From Methylobacteriaceae bacterium (lineage in GTDB: Bacteria > Pseudomonadota > Alphaproteobacteria > Rhizobiales > Beijerinckiaceae), in NCBI GenBank assembly GCA_031272615.1, contig JAISTL010000142.1, forward strand, positions 1 to 5,818: a DNA stretch of 5,818 nt, in the 5' to 3' direction. The notes beneath the pieces are model-generated. The model was not told where the DNA came from. It worked only from the letters and a program-made list of their open reading frames with translations, and did not search any database. Both the position numbers and the translations under genes were made by a program. Shown here one piece after another: positions 1 through 5,818 of the stretch. Numbering within the stretch: the stretch's first letter is position 1; each line of letters opens with the position of its first letter.

Positions 1-255
1 GCCCAAGTCACCCCCGAAATCACACGGATGCTGGCTGTCATCGATGGTGAATTGACCCGCCGGGACATCATGGACCGATTGGACTTGAGAGATATCAATC
101 ACTTCCGGGAGGAGTATCAGCAGATTGCCGTGTCGGCCGGACTCATCGAAATGACCATTCCCGACAAGCCCAACAGCCGGTTGCAGAAATACCGGCTCAC
201 GCAAAAGGGCAAAGACGTGTTGCGGGCATTGTCACAACAAGGGCGGAACAAATAA
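1..255 (+). CDS. C-terminal winged-helix domain of a Fic-family or AlbA_2/RecG-like protein (5' end outside the window)
   Basis: The frame is open from base 1 (residues AQVTPEITR precede the first Met at 28) and stops at TAA 253-255, so only the last 84 residues are visible. The start of the QVTPEITR stretch, the helices around GELTRRDIMDRLDL and HFREEYQQIAVSAGLIEM, and the wing TIPDKPNSRLQKYRLTQKG form a winged helix-turn-helix. From family knowledge, this tail with its DKPNSRLQKYRLT motif ends many Fic/DOC proteins, which transfer AMP or related groups to target proteins. It also ends many AlbA_2/Schlafen-type ATP-binding regulators annotated as RecG-like. The catalytic part lies off the window, so I cannot choose between them. 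In either case the tail probably binds DNA or controls oligomerisation. The Met at 28 is internal to the domain and is not the real start. No T-rich terminator follows the stop closely. Confidence 0.8.
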   Translation, partial: AQVTPEITRMLAVIDGELTRRDIMDRLDLRDINHFREEYQQIAVSAGLIEMTIPDKPNSRLQKYRLTQKGKDVLRALSQQGRNK

Positions 256-440
256 CACGCCCCATACCGGGAACGGCCCCCTGCGGGAATTATGGTGGAG
301 CGGGTGACCTGCACCCGGGCAATTCGGTGGACAAACCGCGGCTTCAGCCGGTTGACCTGTCCCTGCCGGCGGCGCCGTCGTTGCGCGTGCAGCAAAACAA
401 CCGGGAGTTGGCGATGCGGGGGATGGAGGTTCCGGATGGC

Positions 441-466
441 GTCGCCCCGCAACGACGCGGGGCGGC
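441..466. repeat. Strong GC-rich hairpin (10-pair stem, 6-base loop)
   Basis: CGCCCCGC at 443-450 is perfectly complementary to GCGGGGCG at 457-464, with loop AACGAC. The stem extends by one T-G wobble (442/465) and one G-C pair (441/466). On the + strand it is followed by an A-run (468-473), not a T-run. On the - strand the T-run comes before the hairpin. It therefore does not look like a normal intrinsic terminator in either direction. It could be part of a structured RNA, a repetitive extragenic palindrome, or structure within a decayed gene. Confidence 0.6.
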
Positions 467-600
467 GAAAAAAGTGCCGTTCCGGACACAGCTTTAACTG
501 TGGACGATCAATACCATTTCAATGCTGCACTGTCAAGCACCAAGGTTGTAGTTATCCACAAAATTGATGACTCATGTTATCGTGAAAATTCAAATATTTA

Positions 601-623
601 GGTGAAATGTGGCGGATTTCACC
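601..623. repeat. Perfect 8-base inverted repeat in AT-rich DNA, possible operator
   Basis: GGTGAAAT at 601-608 and ATTTCACC at 616-623 are exact reverse complements separated by GTGGCGG. No T-run follows, so this is not a terminator. Its size and place in the AT-rich part of the intergenic region would suit a binding site for a dimeric regulator, or a hairpin at the 5' end of a transcript. A related GTGAAA word occurs at 582 and 666. The protein that would bind it, if any, cannot be named from the sequence. Confidence 0.4.
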
Positions 624-896
624 GTTTGGGAGACGCGAACAAATCAGAAAAAATTTACAGTAAAAGTGAAAACTGATAGAAACCCCTGTTCCCGGTTTGC
701 AAACGGCCGGCCGCCGCCTCTGAAGCTTCGTCCATACGGGTTTACAAAAACTTCACCCAGCGGCCGGAAAGCAGGCAAAACCCATGGACGGCAGCGGAAA
801 CGACACTACCTTTCATGGAGAGGGCAGGATCACCCGGGGAGTCGGGAAAAACGTCGGTTTCAAACCGCCGGACCGGCTCAACACCCGACGGAGGTT

Positions 897-918
897 CACC
901 GGACTTTCCCGGTGTTTT
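897..918 (+). terminator. Possible intrinsic terminator upstream of the sit promoter
   Basis: CACCGG (897-902) pairs perfectly with CCGGTG (909-914) around the loop ACTTTC, and TTTT (915-918) follows at once. The stem is only six pairs and the T-run only four, so it is weak. It lies about 45 bases before the proposed sit promoter. It could end readthrough from the left, or the transcript of a small RNA starting in the AT-rich region. The preceding segment 841-889 can fold too: GTCGGG 841-846 with CCCGAC 884-889, enclosing two small hairpins. Confidence 0.35.
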
Positions 919-960
919 CCCACAGAAATCCGGGATAACGCTCTGACTTCAGAATGATGG

Positions 961-992
961 TTATTGCAACTCATTCTTAATTGCATTAAGAA
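961..992 (+). promoter_or_regulatory. Promoter of sitABCD overlapped by a Fur-type palindromic operator
   Basis: Two nested symmetries are visible. The arms TGCAA (965-969) and TTGCA (981-985) are separated by 11 bases, the same arm sequence and spacing as the Fur box TGCAA-ATGAGAATCAT-TTGCA that I recall from Gram-negative iron promoters. Read on the - strand, the core here agrees with that core at about 7 of 11 positions. Shifted to the right, TTCTTAAT (974-981) and ATTAAGAA (985-992) form a perfect 8-base inverted repeat around TGC. A plausible sigma-70-like promoter lies in the same bases: TTGCAA (964-969) as -35, a 17-base spacer, and TAAGAA (987-992) as a poor -10. A bound regulator would block RNA polymerase, which suits metal-dependent repression. 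Fur or Mur is favoured; an MntR/DtxR-type protein reading the 8-3-8 repeat is an alternative. The leader (about 1000-1042) can form GGCGGA/TCCGCC (1009-1014 with 1026-1031) just before the ribosome binding site. Confidence 0.65.
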
Positions 993-1042
993 CCGTAAGC
1001 GGCATCGAGGCGGAGCGCCGATTCATCCGCCGGAAAGGAACC

Positions 1043-1969
1043 ATGCTGCGAGAACTGAACAGATTGGTGCGGGCCGCAACCCTCCCGGGAGGGCTGGCGC
1101 TCTTCGCCGCCTGTTTGCCGGCCCTGGCGGAGCCCGCGCCGGCAAGGCTCAAAGTGGCCACCACCTTCACCATCATCGCCGATATGACCCGCAATGTCGC
1201 CGGAGACGCCGCCGACGTGGTGTGCATCACCAAGCCCGGCGCCGAAATCCACAATTACCAGCCGACTCCGTGGGATATCCGCGAGCTCGCCGGCGCCGGT
1301 CTGGTGTTGCTGAACGGTTTCAATCTCGAAGCCTGGTTCGAGAAGTTCTATGACAACATCGAGGGCGTGCCGCGGGTGGTGGTGACCCGGGGCATCGAGC
1401 CCGTCGCCATCAACGAAGGCCGCCTCAGCGGCAAGCCCAACCCCCACGCCTGGCTGTCGCTCGATGCCGCCGCCGTTTATGTCGACAACATCCGCGACGC
1501 GCTCGCCGCCGAAGACCCGGCCCACGCCGACCTCTACCGGGAGAGTGCCGAAGGGTACAAGCAGCGGATCCGCCGCGAGCTGGAGCCGCTCATCGAGGAT
1601 TTCGCCGGTTTGCCCGAAGGCAGGCGCTGGCTGGTGACCAGCGAGGGCGCGTTCTCGTATCTCACCCGGGACCTGGGGTTGAAGGAGCTGTATCTGTGGC
1701 CCATCAACGCCGACCAGCAGGGCACGCCCCTGCAGTTCAAGAAAGTCATCGACACCATCCGCGCCGAGCACATTCCGGCGGTGTTTTCCGAAATCAGCAT
1801 GTCGGCCGAACCCGCCGAACAGATTGCCCGGGAAACCGGCGCCGAATACGCCGGGGAGCTTTATGTCGATTCGCTGACCGCCGCCGACGGCCCGGCGCCG
1901 ACCTATATCGAGTTGCTGAAAGTCACCTATTCCACGATTTTGAAGGGGCTCGCCCATGACGACCGGTAA
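1043..1969 (+). CDS. sitA: Periplasmic Mn2+/Fe2+-binding protein of an ABC importer (SitA/YfeA type)
   Basis: This 308-residue protein captures divalent metal in the periplasm and delivers it to the SitCD channel; family members are about 300 residues. Residues 1-29 look like a Sec signal peptide: a basic start (R3, R7, R10), a hydrophobic core and ALA before E30. A lipobox ending at Cys24 is less likely because Phe is at -3. The four ligands of cluster A-I proteins are visible: His70 (GAEIHNYQP), His135 (NPHAW), Glu201 (TSEGAFSYL) and Asp276 (ELYVDSL). Their spacings of 65, 66 and 75 residues match those I recall for YfeA. Zinc-type ZnuA proteins have His at the third position, and the block EGAFSYL...LWPINADQQ is typical of SitA/YfeA, so manganese and iron are the likely substrates. 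The start at 1043 is supported by AAAGGA (1034-1039), although only three bases separate them. The gene is the first of a four-gene operon behind a Fur-type operator, and its end overlaps sitB by 14 bases. Confidence 0.93.
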   Translation: MLRELNRLVRAATLPGGLALFAACLPALAEPAPARLKVATTFTIIADMTRNVAGDAADVVCITKPGAEIHNYQPTPWDIRELAGAGLVLLNGFNLEAWFEKFYDNIEGVPRVVVTRGIEPVAINEGRLSGKPNPHAWLSLDAAAVYVDNIRDALAAEDPAHADLYRESAEGYKQRIRRELEPLIEDFAGLPEGRRWLVTSEGAFSYLTRDLGLKELYLWPINADQQGTPLQFKKVIDTIRAEHIPAVFSEISMSAEPAEQIARETGAEYAGELYVDSLTAADGPAPTYIELLKVTYSTILKGLAHDDR

Positions 1970-2834
1970 TCCGCACCCCACGGAGCAGGAAGGCCTCTCC
2001 GTCCGCGACGTGGCGGTCACCTACCGCAACGGCCACACGGCGCTGCGCGAGACGTCCTTTTCCGTGCCCGCCGGCACCATCACCGCGCTGGTCGGCGTCA
2101 ACGGTTCGGGAAAATCCACGCTGTTCAAGGCGATCATGGGGTTCGTGCCGCTGGCGCGCGGCGCCATCAGCATTCTCGGCATGCCGGTGGCCGAGGCGCT
2201 CAAACGCCACCTCGTCGCCTATGTGCCGCAGAACGACGATGTCGACTGGAACTTCCCGGTGCTGGTGGAAGACGTGGTGATGATGGGCCGTTACGGGCAG
2301 ATGGGCCTGATGCGCATTCCCGCCGCCGCCGATTACGCCGCGGTGGACGACTCGCTCGCCCGCGTCGACATGACGGAGTTTCGCAAACGCCAGATCGGCG
2401 AGCTCTCCGGCGGCCAGAAGAAGCGCGTGTTCCTGGCCCGGGCGCTGGCCCAGAACAGTCGGGTCATCTTGCTGGACGAACCCTTCACCGGCGTCGACCT
2501 CAAAACGGAAGAGGCCATCATCGTGCTGCTGCAGGCGCTGCGCAGCGAGGGCCGGGTGATGCTGGTCTCCACCCACAATCTCGGCTCGGTGCCGGAATTC
2601 TGTGACCATACCGTGCTGATCAAGGGCACGGTTCTCGCCTACGGCCTGACCCACGACGTGTTTACCCCGGCCAATCTGGAAAAAACCTTCGGCGGCGTGC
2701 TGCGCCACTTCATCGTCCACGAGGGTGAAACCGGCGCGGCGCATCCCATCGGCGTCATCACCGACGACGAGCGCGCTTTGGTGCTGACCGGCGGCAAGGT
2801 GACCAAGGGCAAATCCGCGGAGCCGAGCGCATGA
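1956..2834 (+). CDS. sitB: ATP-binding subunit of the Mn2+/Fe2+ ABC importer
   Basis: This 292-residue cytoplasmic ATPase powers metal import by binding to the SitC/SitD membrane pair. All ABC motifs are intact: Walker [10 protein letters not shown] (residues 47-55), Q-loop VPQ with Gln92, signature LSGGQ (150-154), Walker B VILLDEP (170-176) with catalytic Glu175, D-loop Asp181 and switch His207. The DVVMMGRYG stretch at 106-114 after the Q-loop is characteristic of manganese/zinc/iron chelate importers. After the nucleotide-binding core there is a tail of about 40 residues containing [12 protein letters not shown] (266-277). I recall a similar ITDDERPLV tail in SitB homologues, so it appears to be family-conserved and not a fusion. 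The ATG at 1956 lies inside the end of sitA (14-base overlap) and is preceded by GAAGGGG (1942-1948) at seven bases, which supports translational coupling. Its stop overlaps the sitC start as ATGA. Confidence 0.95.
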   Translation: MTTGNPHPTEQEGLSVRDVAVTYRNGHTALRETSFSVPAGTITALVGVNGSGKSTLFKAIMGFVPLARGAISILGMPVAEALKRHLVAYVPQNDDVDWNFPVLVEDVVMMGRYGQMGLMRIPAAADYAAVDDSLARVDMTEFRKRQIGELSGGQKKRVFLARALAQNSRVILLDEPFTGVDLKTEEAIIVLLQALRSEGRVMLVSTHNLGSVPEFCDHTVLIKGTVLAYGLTHDVFTPANLEKTFGGVLRHFIVHEGETGAAHPIGVITDDERALVLTGGKVTKGKSAEPSA

Positions 2835-3694
2835 GTGTTCTCACTGAGCCGTTCCACTATTCCTTCATGCTCAACGCCATGCTGATTTCAGCGCTGATCG
2901 GGGGGCTGTGCGCCTTTCTCTCGTGTTATCTGATGCTCAAGGGCTGGTCGCTCATCGGCGACGCCCTCTCCCACGCCATCGTGCCGGGGGTGGCCGGCGC
3001 CTATATGCTGGGGCTGCCCTTTTCCGTCGGCGCGTTCTTTTCCGGCGGGCTGGCGGCGGCGGCCATGCTGTTTTTGAACCACCGCACGCGGCTGAGGGAA
3101 GACGCCGTCATCGGCCTGATTTTCTCGTCGTTTTTCGGCCTCGGCCTGCTGATGATTTCCCTGAACCCGACGTCGGTGGATATTCAAACCATCATCATGG
3201 GCAATATCCTCGCCATCTCCCCCGGCGACGTCGCCCAGATCATCGGCATCTCCCTGGTGGCGGCGGTGGTGCTGGGGCTTACCTGGAAAGACCTGATGGT
3301 GGTGTTTTTCGATGAAAGCCACGCCCGCGCCATCGGCCTCAACCCGCCGCTGCTCAAGGTGATGTTTTTCGCCCTGCTGGCCGCCGCCGCGGTGGCGGCG
3401 CTGCAGACCGTCGGCGCCTTCCTGGTGATTTGCATGGTCGTCACGCCCGGAGCGACGGCCTTTCTGCTCACCGACCGCTTTCCGCGCCTGCTGCTGCTGG
3501 CTGTCGGCATCGGCGCGGCCACCAGCTTCGCCGGCGCCTATGTCAGCTGGTTCCTCGACGGCGCCACCGGCGGCCTCATCGTCACGCTGCAGACGGTGGT
3601 GTTCCTTCTGGCGCTTGCGTTTGCCCCCAAACACGGCATGGTGGCGGCGCGGTTGCGCGCCCGGCTCGTCAGCCACCCGGAGGAGACCGTCTGA
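2831..3694 (+). CDS. sitC: First membrane subunit of the Mn2+/Fe2+ ABC importer (ABC-3 family)
   Basis: This 287-residue, very hydrophobic inner-membrane protein has about eight predicted membrane segments, at roughly 15-36, 54-75, 92-112, 118-130, 133-153, 172-198, 200-243 (possibly two) and 248-268. With SitD it forms the metal channel. The conserved ABC-3 block [18 protein letters not shown] lies at 36-53. Asp44 and His48 (D-x3-H) are in the positions that, in the pneumococcal PsaC subunit, line a metal site in the channel. The region around [13 protein letters not shown] (160-172) is the likely cytoplasmic coupling loop that touches SitB. The start ATG at 2831 overlaps the sitB stop by four bases (ATGA), with GGAG (2819-2822) eight bases before it. 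SitC is clearly a paralogue of SitD, both at protein level and in stretches of DNA. I assign C and D from gene order, since the sequence alone does not separate them. Confidence 0.93.
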   Translation: MSVLTEPFHYSFMLNAMLISALIGGLCAFLSCYLMLKGWSLIGDALSHAIVPGVAGAYMLGLPFSVGAFFSGGLAAAAMLFLNHRTRLREDAVIGLIFSSFFGLGLLMISLNPTSVDIQTIIMGNILAISPGDVAQIIGISLVAAVVLGLTWKDLMVVFFDESHARAIGLNPPLLKVMFFALLAAAAVAALQTVGAFLVICMVVTPGATAFLLTDRFPRLLLLAVGIGAATSFAGAYVSWFLDGATGGLIVTLQTVVFLLALAFAPKHGMVAARLRARLVSHPEETV

Positions 3695-4551
3695 TGTGGG
3701 AAACCCTGGCCGAGCCCTTCCGCTTTCCGTTCATGACCCACGCGCTCCTTGCCGCGGCGCTGCTGGCGGTGCCCATGGCGCTGCTCTCCTGCCTGGTGGT
3801 GCTCAAGGGCTGGTCGCTGATGGGCGACGCCGTCAGCCACGCCGTGCTGCCGGGCATCGTCATCGCCTATGTGCTGGGCCTGCCCTTTGCCGTCGGGGCC
3901 TTTGCCGCGGGGCTGCTGTGCGCCGTCGCCACCGGATTCGTCAAGGAAAACAGCCGCATCCCCTATGACACGGTGATGGGCGTGGTCTATGCCGGCATGT
4001 TCGGCCTCGGTTTGGTGATGTATGTCAACATTGATACCGACGTCCACCTGCAGCACATCCTGTTCGGCGATATCCTCGGCATCTCCAAGGCCGACATCGC
4101 GCAGACGGCGGTGATTGCCGCCGTCGTCTCCGTGGTGATGGCCCTGAAGTGGAAGGACTTTCTCCTCCACTCCTTCGACCCGGTGCACGCCAGGGTGCTG
4201 GGGCTTCGCACCTCCCTCATCTATTACGGCCTGTTGAGCCTGCTGGCGTTGACCATTGTCGGGGCGCTGCAGGCGGTGGGGCTGATTCTCGCCATCGCCC
4301 TGCTCATCGCCCCGGGCGCCGTGGCCTTCCTGATGGCCCGCACCTTCCGCGGCATGCTCTGTCTGGCGGTCATCGTCTCGGTCAGCGCGTCGCTCGGCGG
4401 AGTGTATCTGTCGTTCTTCATCAACGGTGCGCCGGCGCCGATCATCGTGCTGCTGATGACGGCGATGTTCATGGCGGTGCTGGTGGTGTCGAGCCGGCGG
4501 ATTCGCCGGGCGGAAGCGGCGGTTTATCCTCCGGCGTCCACATCGTCATGA
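3694..4551 (+). CDS. sitD: Second membrane subunit of the Mn2+/Fe2+ ABC importer (ABC-3 family)
   Basis: This 285-residue multi-pass inner-membrane protein partners SitC. Its block LKGWSLMGDAVSHAVLPG (37-54) carries the same D-x3-H pair (Asp45, His49), and the cytoplasmic loop FDPVHARVLGL (161-171) matches SitC's coupling-loop position. Hydrophobic segments lie at about 15-36, 55-80, 92-112, 134-152, 175-208, 218-242 and 248-266. The reading frame is open further upstream, but the ATG at 3694 is the right start. It shares one base with the sitC stop (TGATG), has a strong GGAGGAG (3679-3685) eight bases before it, and gives the family's usual N-terminus. The last 27 codons (4469-4551) lie antisense to the end of the acyltransferase gene. 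They encode the end of the last helix and a charged tail, RRIRRAEAAVYPPASTSS, that does not look conserved. No intrinsic terminator follows the stop, so transcripts may run into the opposing gene. Confidence 0.93.
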   Translation: MWETLAEPFRFPFMTHALLAAALLAVPMALLSCLVVLKGWSLMGDAVSHAVLPGIVIAYVLGLPFAVGAFAAGLLCAVATGFVKENSRIPYDTVMGVVYAGMFGLGLVMYVNIDTDVHLQHILFGDILGISKADIAQTAVIAAVVSVVMALKWKDFLLHSFDPVHARVLGLRTSLIYYGLLSLLALTIVGALQAVGLILAIALLIAPGAVAFLMARTFRGMLCLAVIVSVSASLGGVYLSFFINGAPAPIIVLLMTAMFMAVLVVSSRRIRRAEAAVYPPASTSS

Positions 4552-5818
4552 GTTCGTCGAACAGAAGCTTGCCGTAATAGGCGGAGCCGGCCCGCGAGAA
4601 GTGTACGAAATCGATGAAATAAGGCTCGTCGCCGCCGGCGATTCTCAGGTTGTCGGTGAAGAACAGCCGCGCCGGTTCGATGAACATCACGCCGGAATCG
4701 CCGGCGAAGCGTTCGTTGAGAGCGTGTTTGAGCGCCGCGTCGGCGGCGTCGAGTTCCGGCTGGGAATACACCAGTCTGGCATCGTCGGGCAGGGCGAGGT
4801 CACCGGTGATGCGGCTGATGACGATGAAGGGGCCGCGGGCCACCAGGCGCCGGGAATTGCCCAGCACCAACACCGCGGAGCCGTTGGCGCGAAGCCGCGC
4901 CACGAGGTCGAGCAGCTCCCGGGTGCGCTCGGGGGTGAGGTCCCAGTAGGCGCCGAGAATCACCAGTTCCGGCCGCCGCTCCAGGGTGAGGTCGAGAATC
5001 TGGCGTTGCAGCGCCCGGCAGCCGTCGGGCGCAGGCGTCTCCGCGTCTCCCGGAATGGGCGCGCAGGCGCCGACAGTGGTTTCCGCCGTCTGATAACCGA
5101 TGGTGCGGAACAGCGGCTCCAGACCGAAATAGAAATGGGCCATGGTGCTGTCGCCCCACAGCAGCACCGTCCTGCGCCCTTTCGGGAAGCAGGTTTCGGA
5201 GGAGAGGTCGATGCGGTAGTCCGCCCAGGCGAAGAAGCACGTGCCCCAACGGACGTGCTCGATGGGGTTCGGGCTTTCCTTTTGCGCCAGCAGCGTCTGC
5301 ATCCGCCCGGAATAGCGCTCGGGCCAGCCCTTGGCGCGGATGGTAACGGCGGCGCCGGCAATGACGAGGAGCAACGCCAGGCCCGACATCGTGAACACGA
5401 CGGTGCGGGTGAACAACCGCCGGTTGCGCCGCGGCGGCTGCTCGACAAAGCGGTACAAAACCGCGGCGAGGACAACCGCGGCCAGCGGTCCGCCGACCCT
5501 GAACGCCGGGGATTCATGGATGAACCAGGCGCCGTGCCCGGCAAACCACAGCCCGGCGAACACATAGACCGGCCAGTGGATGAGATAGAGGGAATAGGAA
5601 ATGCGGCCGACAAACCGGGCCGCCGGGTTGCCGAGAAGACGGAGCACCGGGCTTTTCCCCAGTTCTCCGGCGGCAATCACCAGGCCTGCGCCGATACACG
5701 GCAGCAGCGTCGCCACCCCGGGAAAGGGCGAGCGCTTCGTCAACAGGGCCATAGCGGCGGCGATGCCGGTGAGCCCGGTGAGCGCCAGAAGCGTCGCCCA
5801 CCCGTTGCGCCGCTCCGC
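4469..5818 (-). CDS. Acyltransferase-3 / SGNH (OafA-like) surface-glycan acyltransferase, 5' end outside the window
   Basis: The frame is open to the right edge: residues AERRNGWATLLALTGLTGIAAA precede the Met at 5752, which sits inside a membrane segment, so 449 C-terminal residues are visible and the true start is beyond the window. The first part (to about residue 130) has membrane helices and the OafA-type motif GRISYSLYLIHWP, followed by FVEQPPRR. A further helix (about 139-160) leads to a periplasmic SGNH domain with the nucleophile motif WGDST (Ser codon at 5147-5149) and the D-x2-H pair in YFIDFVHFSRAG (Asp codon 4610-4612, His codon 4601-4603). Paired Cys around the GDS block may form disulfides. 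In known relatives the membrane domain brings acyl groups across the membrane and the SGNH domain puts them on O-antigen, peptidoglycan or other glycans; the exact substrate here is unknown. GDS is followed by Thr where many relatives have His. The Pro-rich tail (DKPPLPPGESAGSTPPAPP) overlaps sitD by 83 bases. Confidence 0.88.
   Translation of the reverse strand, partial: AERRNGWATLLALTGLTGIAAAMALLTKRSPFPGVATLLPCIGAGLVIAAGELGKSPVLRLLGNPAARFVGRISYSLYLIHWPVYVFAGLWFAGHGAWFIHESPAFRVGGPLAAVVLAAVLYRFVEQPPRRNRRLFTRTVVFTMSGLALLLVIAGAAVTIRAKGWPERYSGRMQTLLAQKESPNPIEHVRWGTCFFAWADYRIDLSSETCFPKGRRTVLLWGDSTMAHFYFGLEPLFRTIGYQTAETTVGACAPIPGDAETPAPDGCRALQRQILDLTLERRPELVILGAYWDLTPERTRELLDLVARLRANGSAVLVLGNSRRLVARGPFIVISRITGDLALPDDARLVYSQPELDAADAALKHALNERFAGDSGVMFIEPARLFFTDNLRIAGGDEPYFIDFVHFSRAGSAYYGKLLFDELMTMWTPEDKPPLPPGESAGSTPPAPP
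4494..4509. repeat. Hairpin inside the convergent sitD/acyltransferase overlap
   Basis: CCGGCG (4494-4499) and CGCCGG (4504-4509) are perfect reverse complements around the loop GATT. It lies in the 83 bases that are coding on both strands. No T-run follows on either strand, so it is not a standard terminator. It is the only clear hairpin near the 3' ends of the two genes and could slow polymerase or protect transcript ends. It could equally be a chance product of GC-rich codons. Confidence 0.3.

Larger units (their letters stand above)
256..960. other. Intergenic region without a convincing gene; palindrome-rich, with an AT-rich centre
   Basis: About 700 bases separate the winged-helix gene from the sit promoter. 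The left part (284-480) is GC-rich and full of hairpins: CGGGTG 301-306 with CACCCG 312-317, a bulged stem at 334-353, and a 10-pair stem at 441-466. One + strand frame running from 51 to TAA 495-497 has codon-like composition but no ATG, GTG or TTG before 327, so at best it is a gene remnant. The middle (about 535-680) is clearly AT-rich compared with its surroundings. It holds one DnaA-box word, TTATCCACA at 552-560, and an 8-base inverted repeat at 601-623. The right part (690-918) has short palindromes such as GTTTGCAAAC 695-704, GGCCGGCC 705-712 and CGGTTT-C-AAACCG 855-867, and ends in a possible terminator. I see no tRNA, rRNA, CRISPR array or insertion-sequence ends. Confidence 0.6.

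Noticed and set aside
441..473. Hairpin as an intrinsic terminator
   Set aside because: An A-run, not a T-run, follows it on the + strand, and on the - strand the T-run is on the wrong side.
292..567. ATG-started open frame of 91 residues
   Set aside because: It is Arg/Cys/Trp-rich, has no ribosome binding site, and is out of frame with the more coding-like frame in the same stretch.
540..680. Replication origin
   Set aside because: Only one clean DnaA box was found; there are no clustered boxes, iterons or replication genes.
609..938. GTG-started open frame of 109 residues between the hairpins and the sit promoter
   Set aside because: It has no domain and a basic, Pro-rich composition after the first 30 residues. 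It runs through short palindromes and the possible terminator, and its start lies inside the inverted repeat at 601-623.
986..2020. Long - strand open frame (344 residues) opposite sitA
   Set aside because: It is the antisense shadow of a high-GC gene: low-complexity, Gly/His/Asp-rich translation, no motifs, and fully opposite a well-identified SitA.
1923..2744. Long - strand open frame (273 residues) opposite sitB
   Set aside because: It is antisense to the ABC ATPase, with no recognisable domain and a His/Arg-rich composition typical of shadows.
3430..3693. Longer start for sitD at 3430
   Set aside because: The added residues are an Arg/Pro/His-rich shadow of sitC. The ATG at 3694 has a strong GGAGGAG and gives the normal family N-terminus.
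2888..4188. Two - strand open frames opposite sitC and sitD
   Set aside because: Both give charged, Gln/His/Gly-rich translations that mirror the hydrophobic codons of the membrane proteins. Their likeness to each other only reflects the sitC/sitD paralogy.
5750..5752. Met at 5752 as the acyltransferase start
   Set aside because: The frame continues upstream to the window edge with family-like hydrophobic residues, and 5752 would begin in the middle of a membrane segment.

Overview
The window is high-GC bacterial DNA whose coding regions are strongly biased to G or C at third codon positions. The genes and the SitABCD-type transporter point to a Pseudomonadota-like Gram-negative, but the sequence alone does not fix the genus. 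It is mostly an ordinary, intact metal-uptake operon between two genes cut by the window edges.

Layout. Positions 1-255 (+) are the last 84 codons of a gene that begins before the window. They encode a winged-helix tail of the kind found at the C-terminus of Fic-family and AlbA_2/RecG-like proteins. Positions 256-960 hold no convincing gene. They contain several clean inverted repeats, an AT-rich stretch (about 535-680), one isolated DnaA-box-like word and a possible intrinsic terminator at 897-918. Positions 961-992 carry a strong palindromic operator overlapping a plausible promoter. Positions 1043-4551 (+) are four tightly coupled genes, sitA-sitB-sitC-sitD, overlapping by 14, 4 and 1 bases. 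Positions 4469-5818 (-) are the 3' part of an acyltransferase-3/SGNH (OafA-like) gene that runs off the right edge and overlaps the end of sitD by 83 bases tail to tail.

How the genes work together. SitA is the periplasmic metal-binding protein. Its ligand set (His70, His135, Glu201, Asp276) has Glu where zinc-type proteins have His, which indicates Mn2+/Fe2+ rather than zinc. SitB is the cytoplasmic ATPase, and SitC and SitD are paralogous membrane subunits that should form a heterodimeric channel. The operator upstream of sitA has the arm sequence and spacing of a Fur-type box (TGCAA-N11-TTGCA) and also contains an 8-3-8 perfect inverted repeat. This fits repression by a metal-loaded regulator encoded elsewhere. 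The acyltransferase probably modifies a cell-surface glycan and has no evident functional link to the transporter.

No wholly new system is evident. The points most worth a second look are the nested operator, the structured and possibly terminator-ended segment at 838-918, the palindrome-rich intergenic region and the antisense overlap of sitD with the acyltransferase gene.
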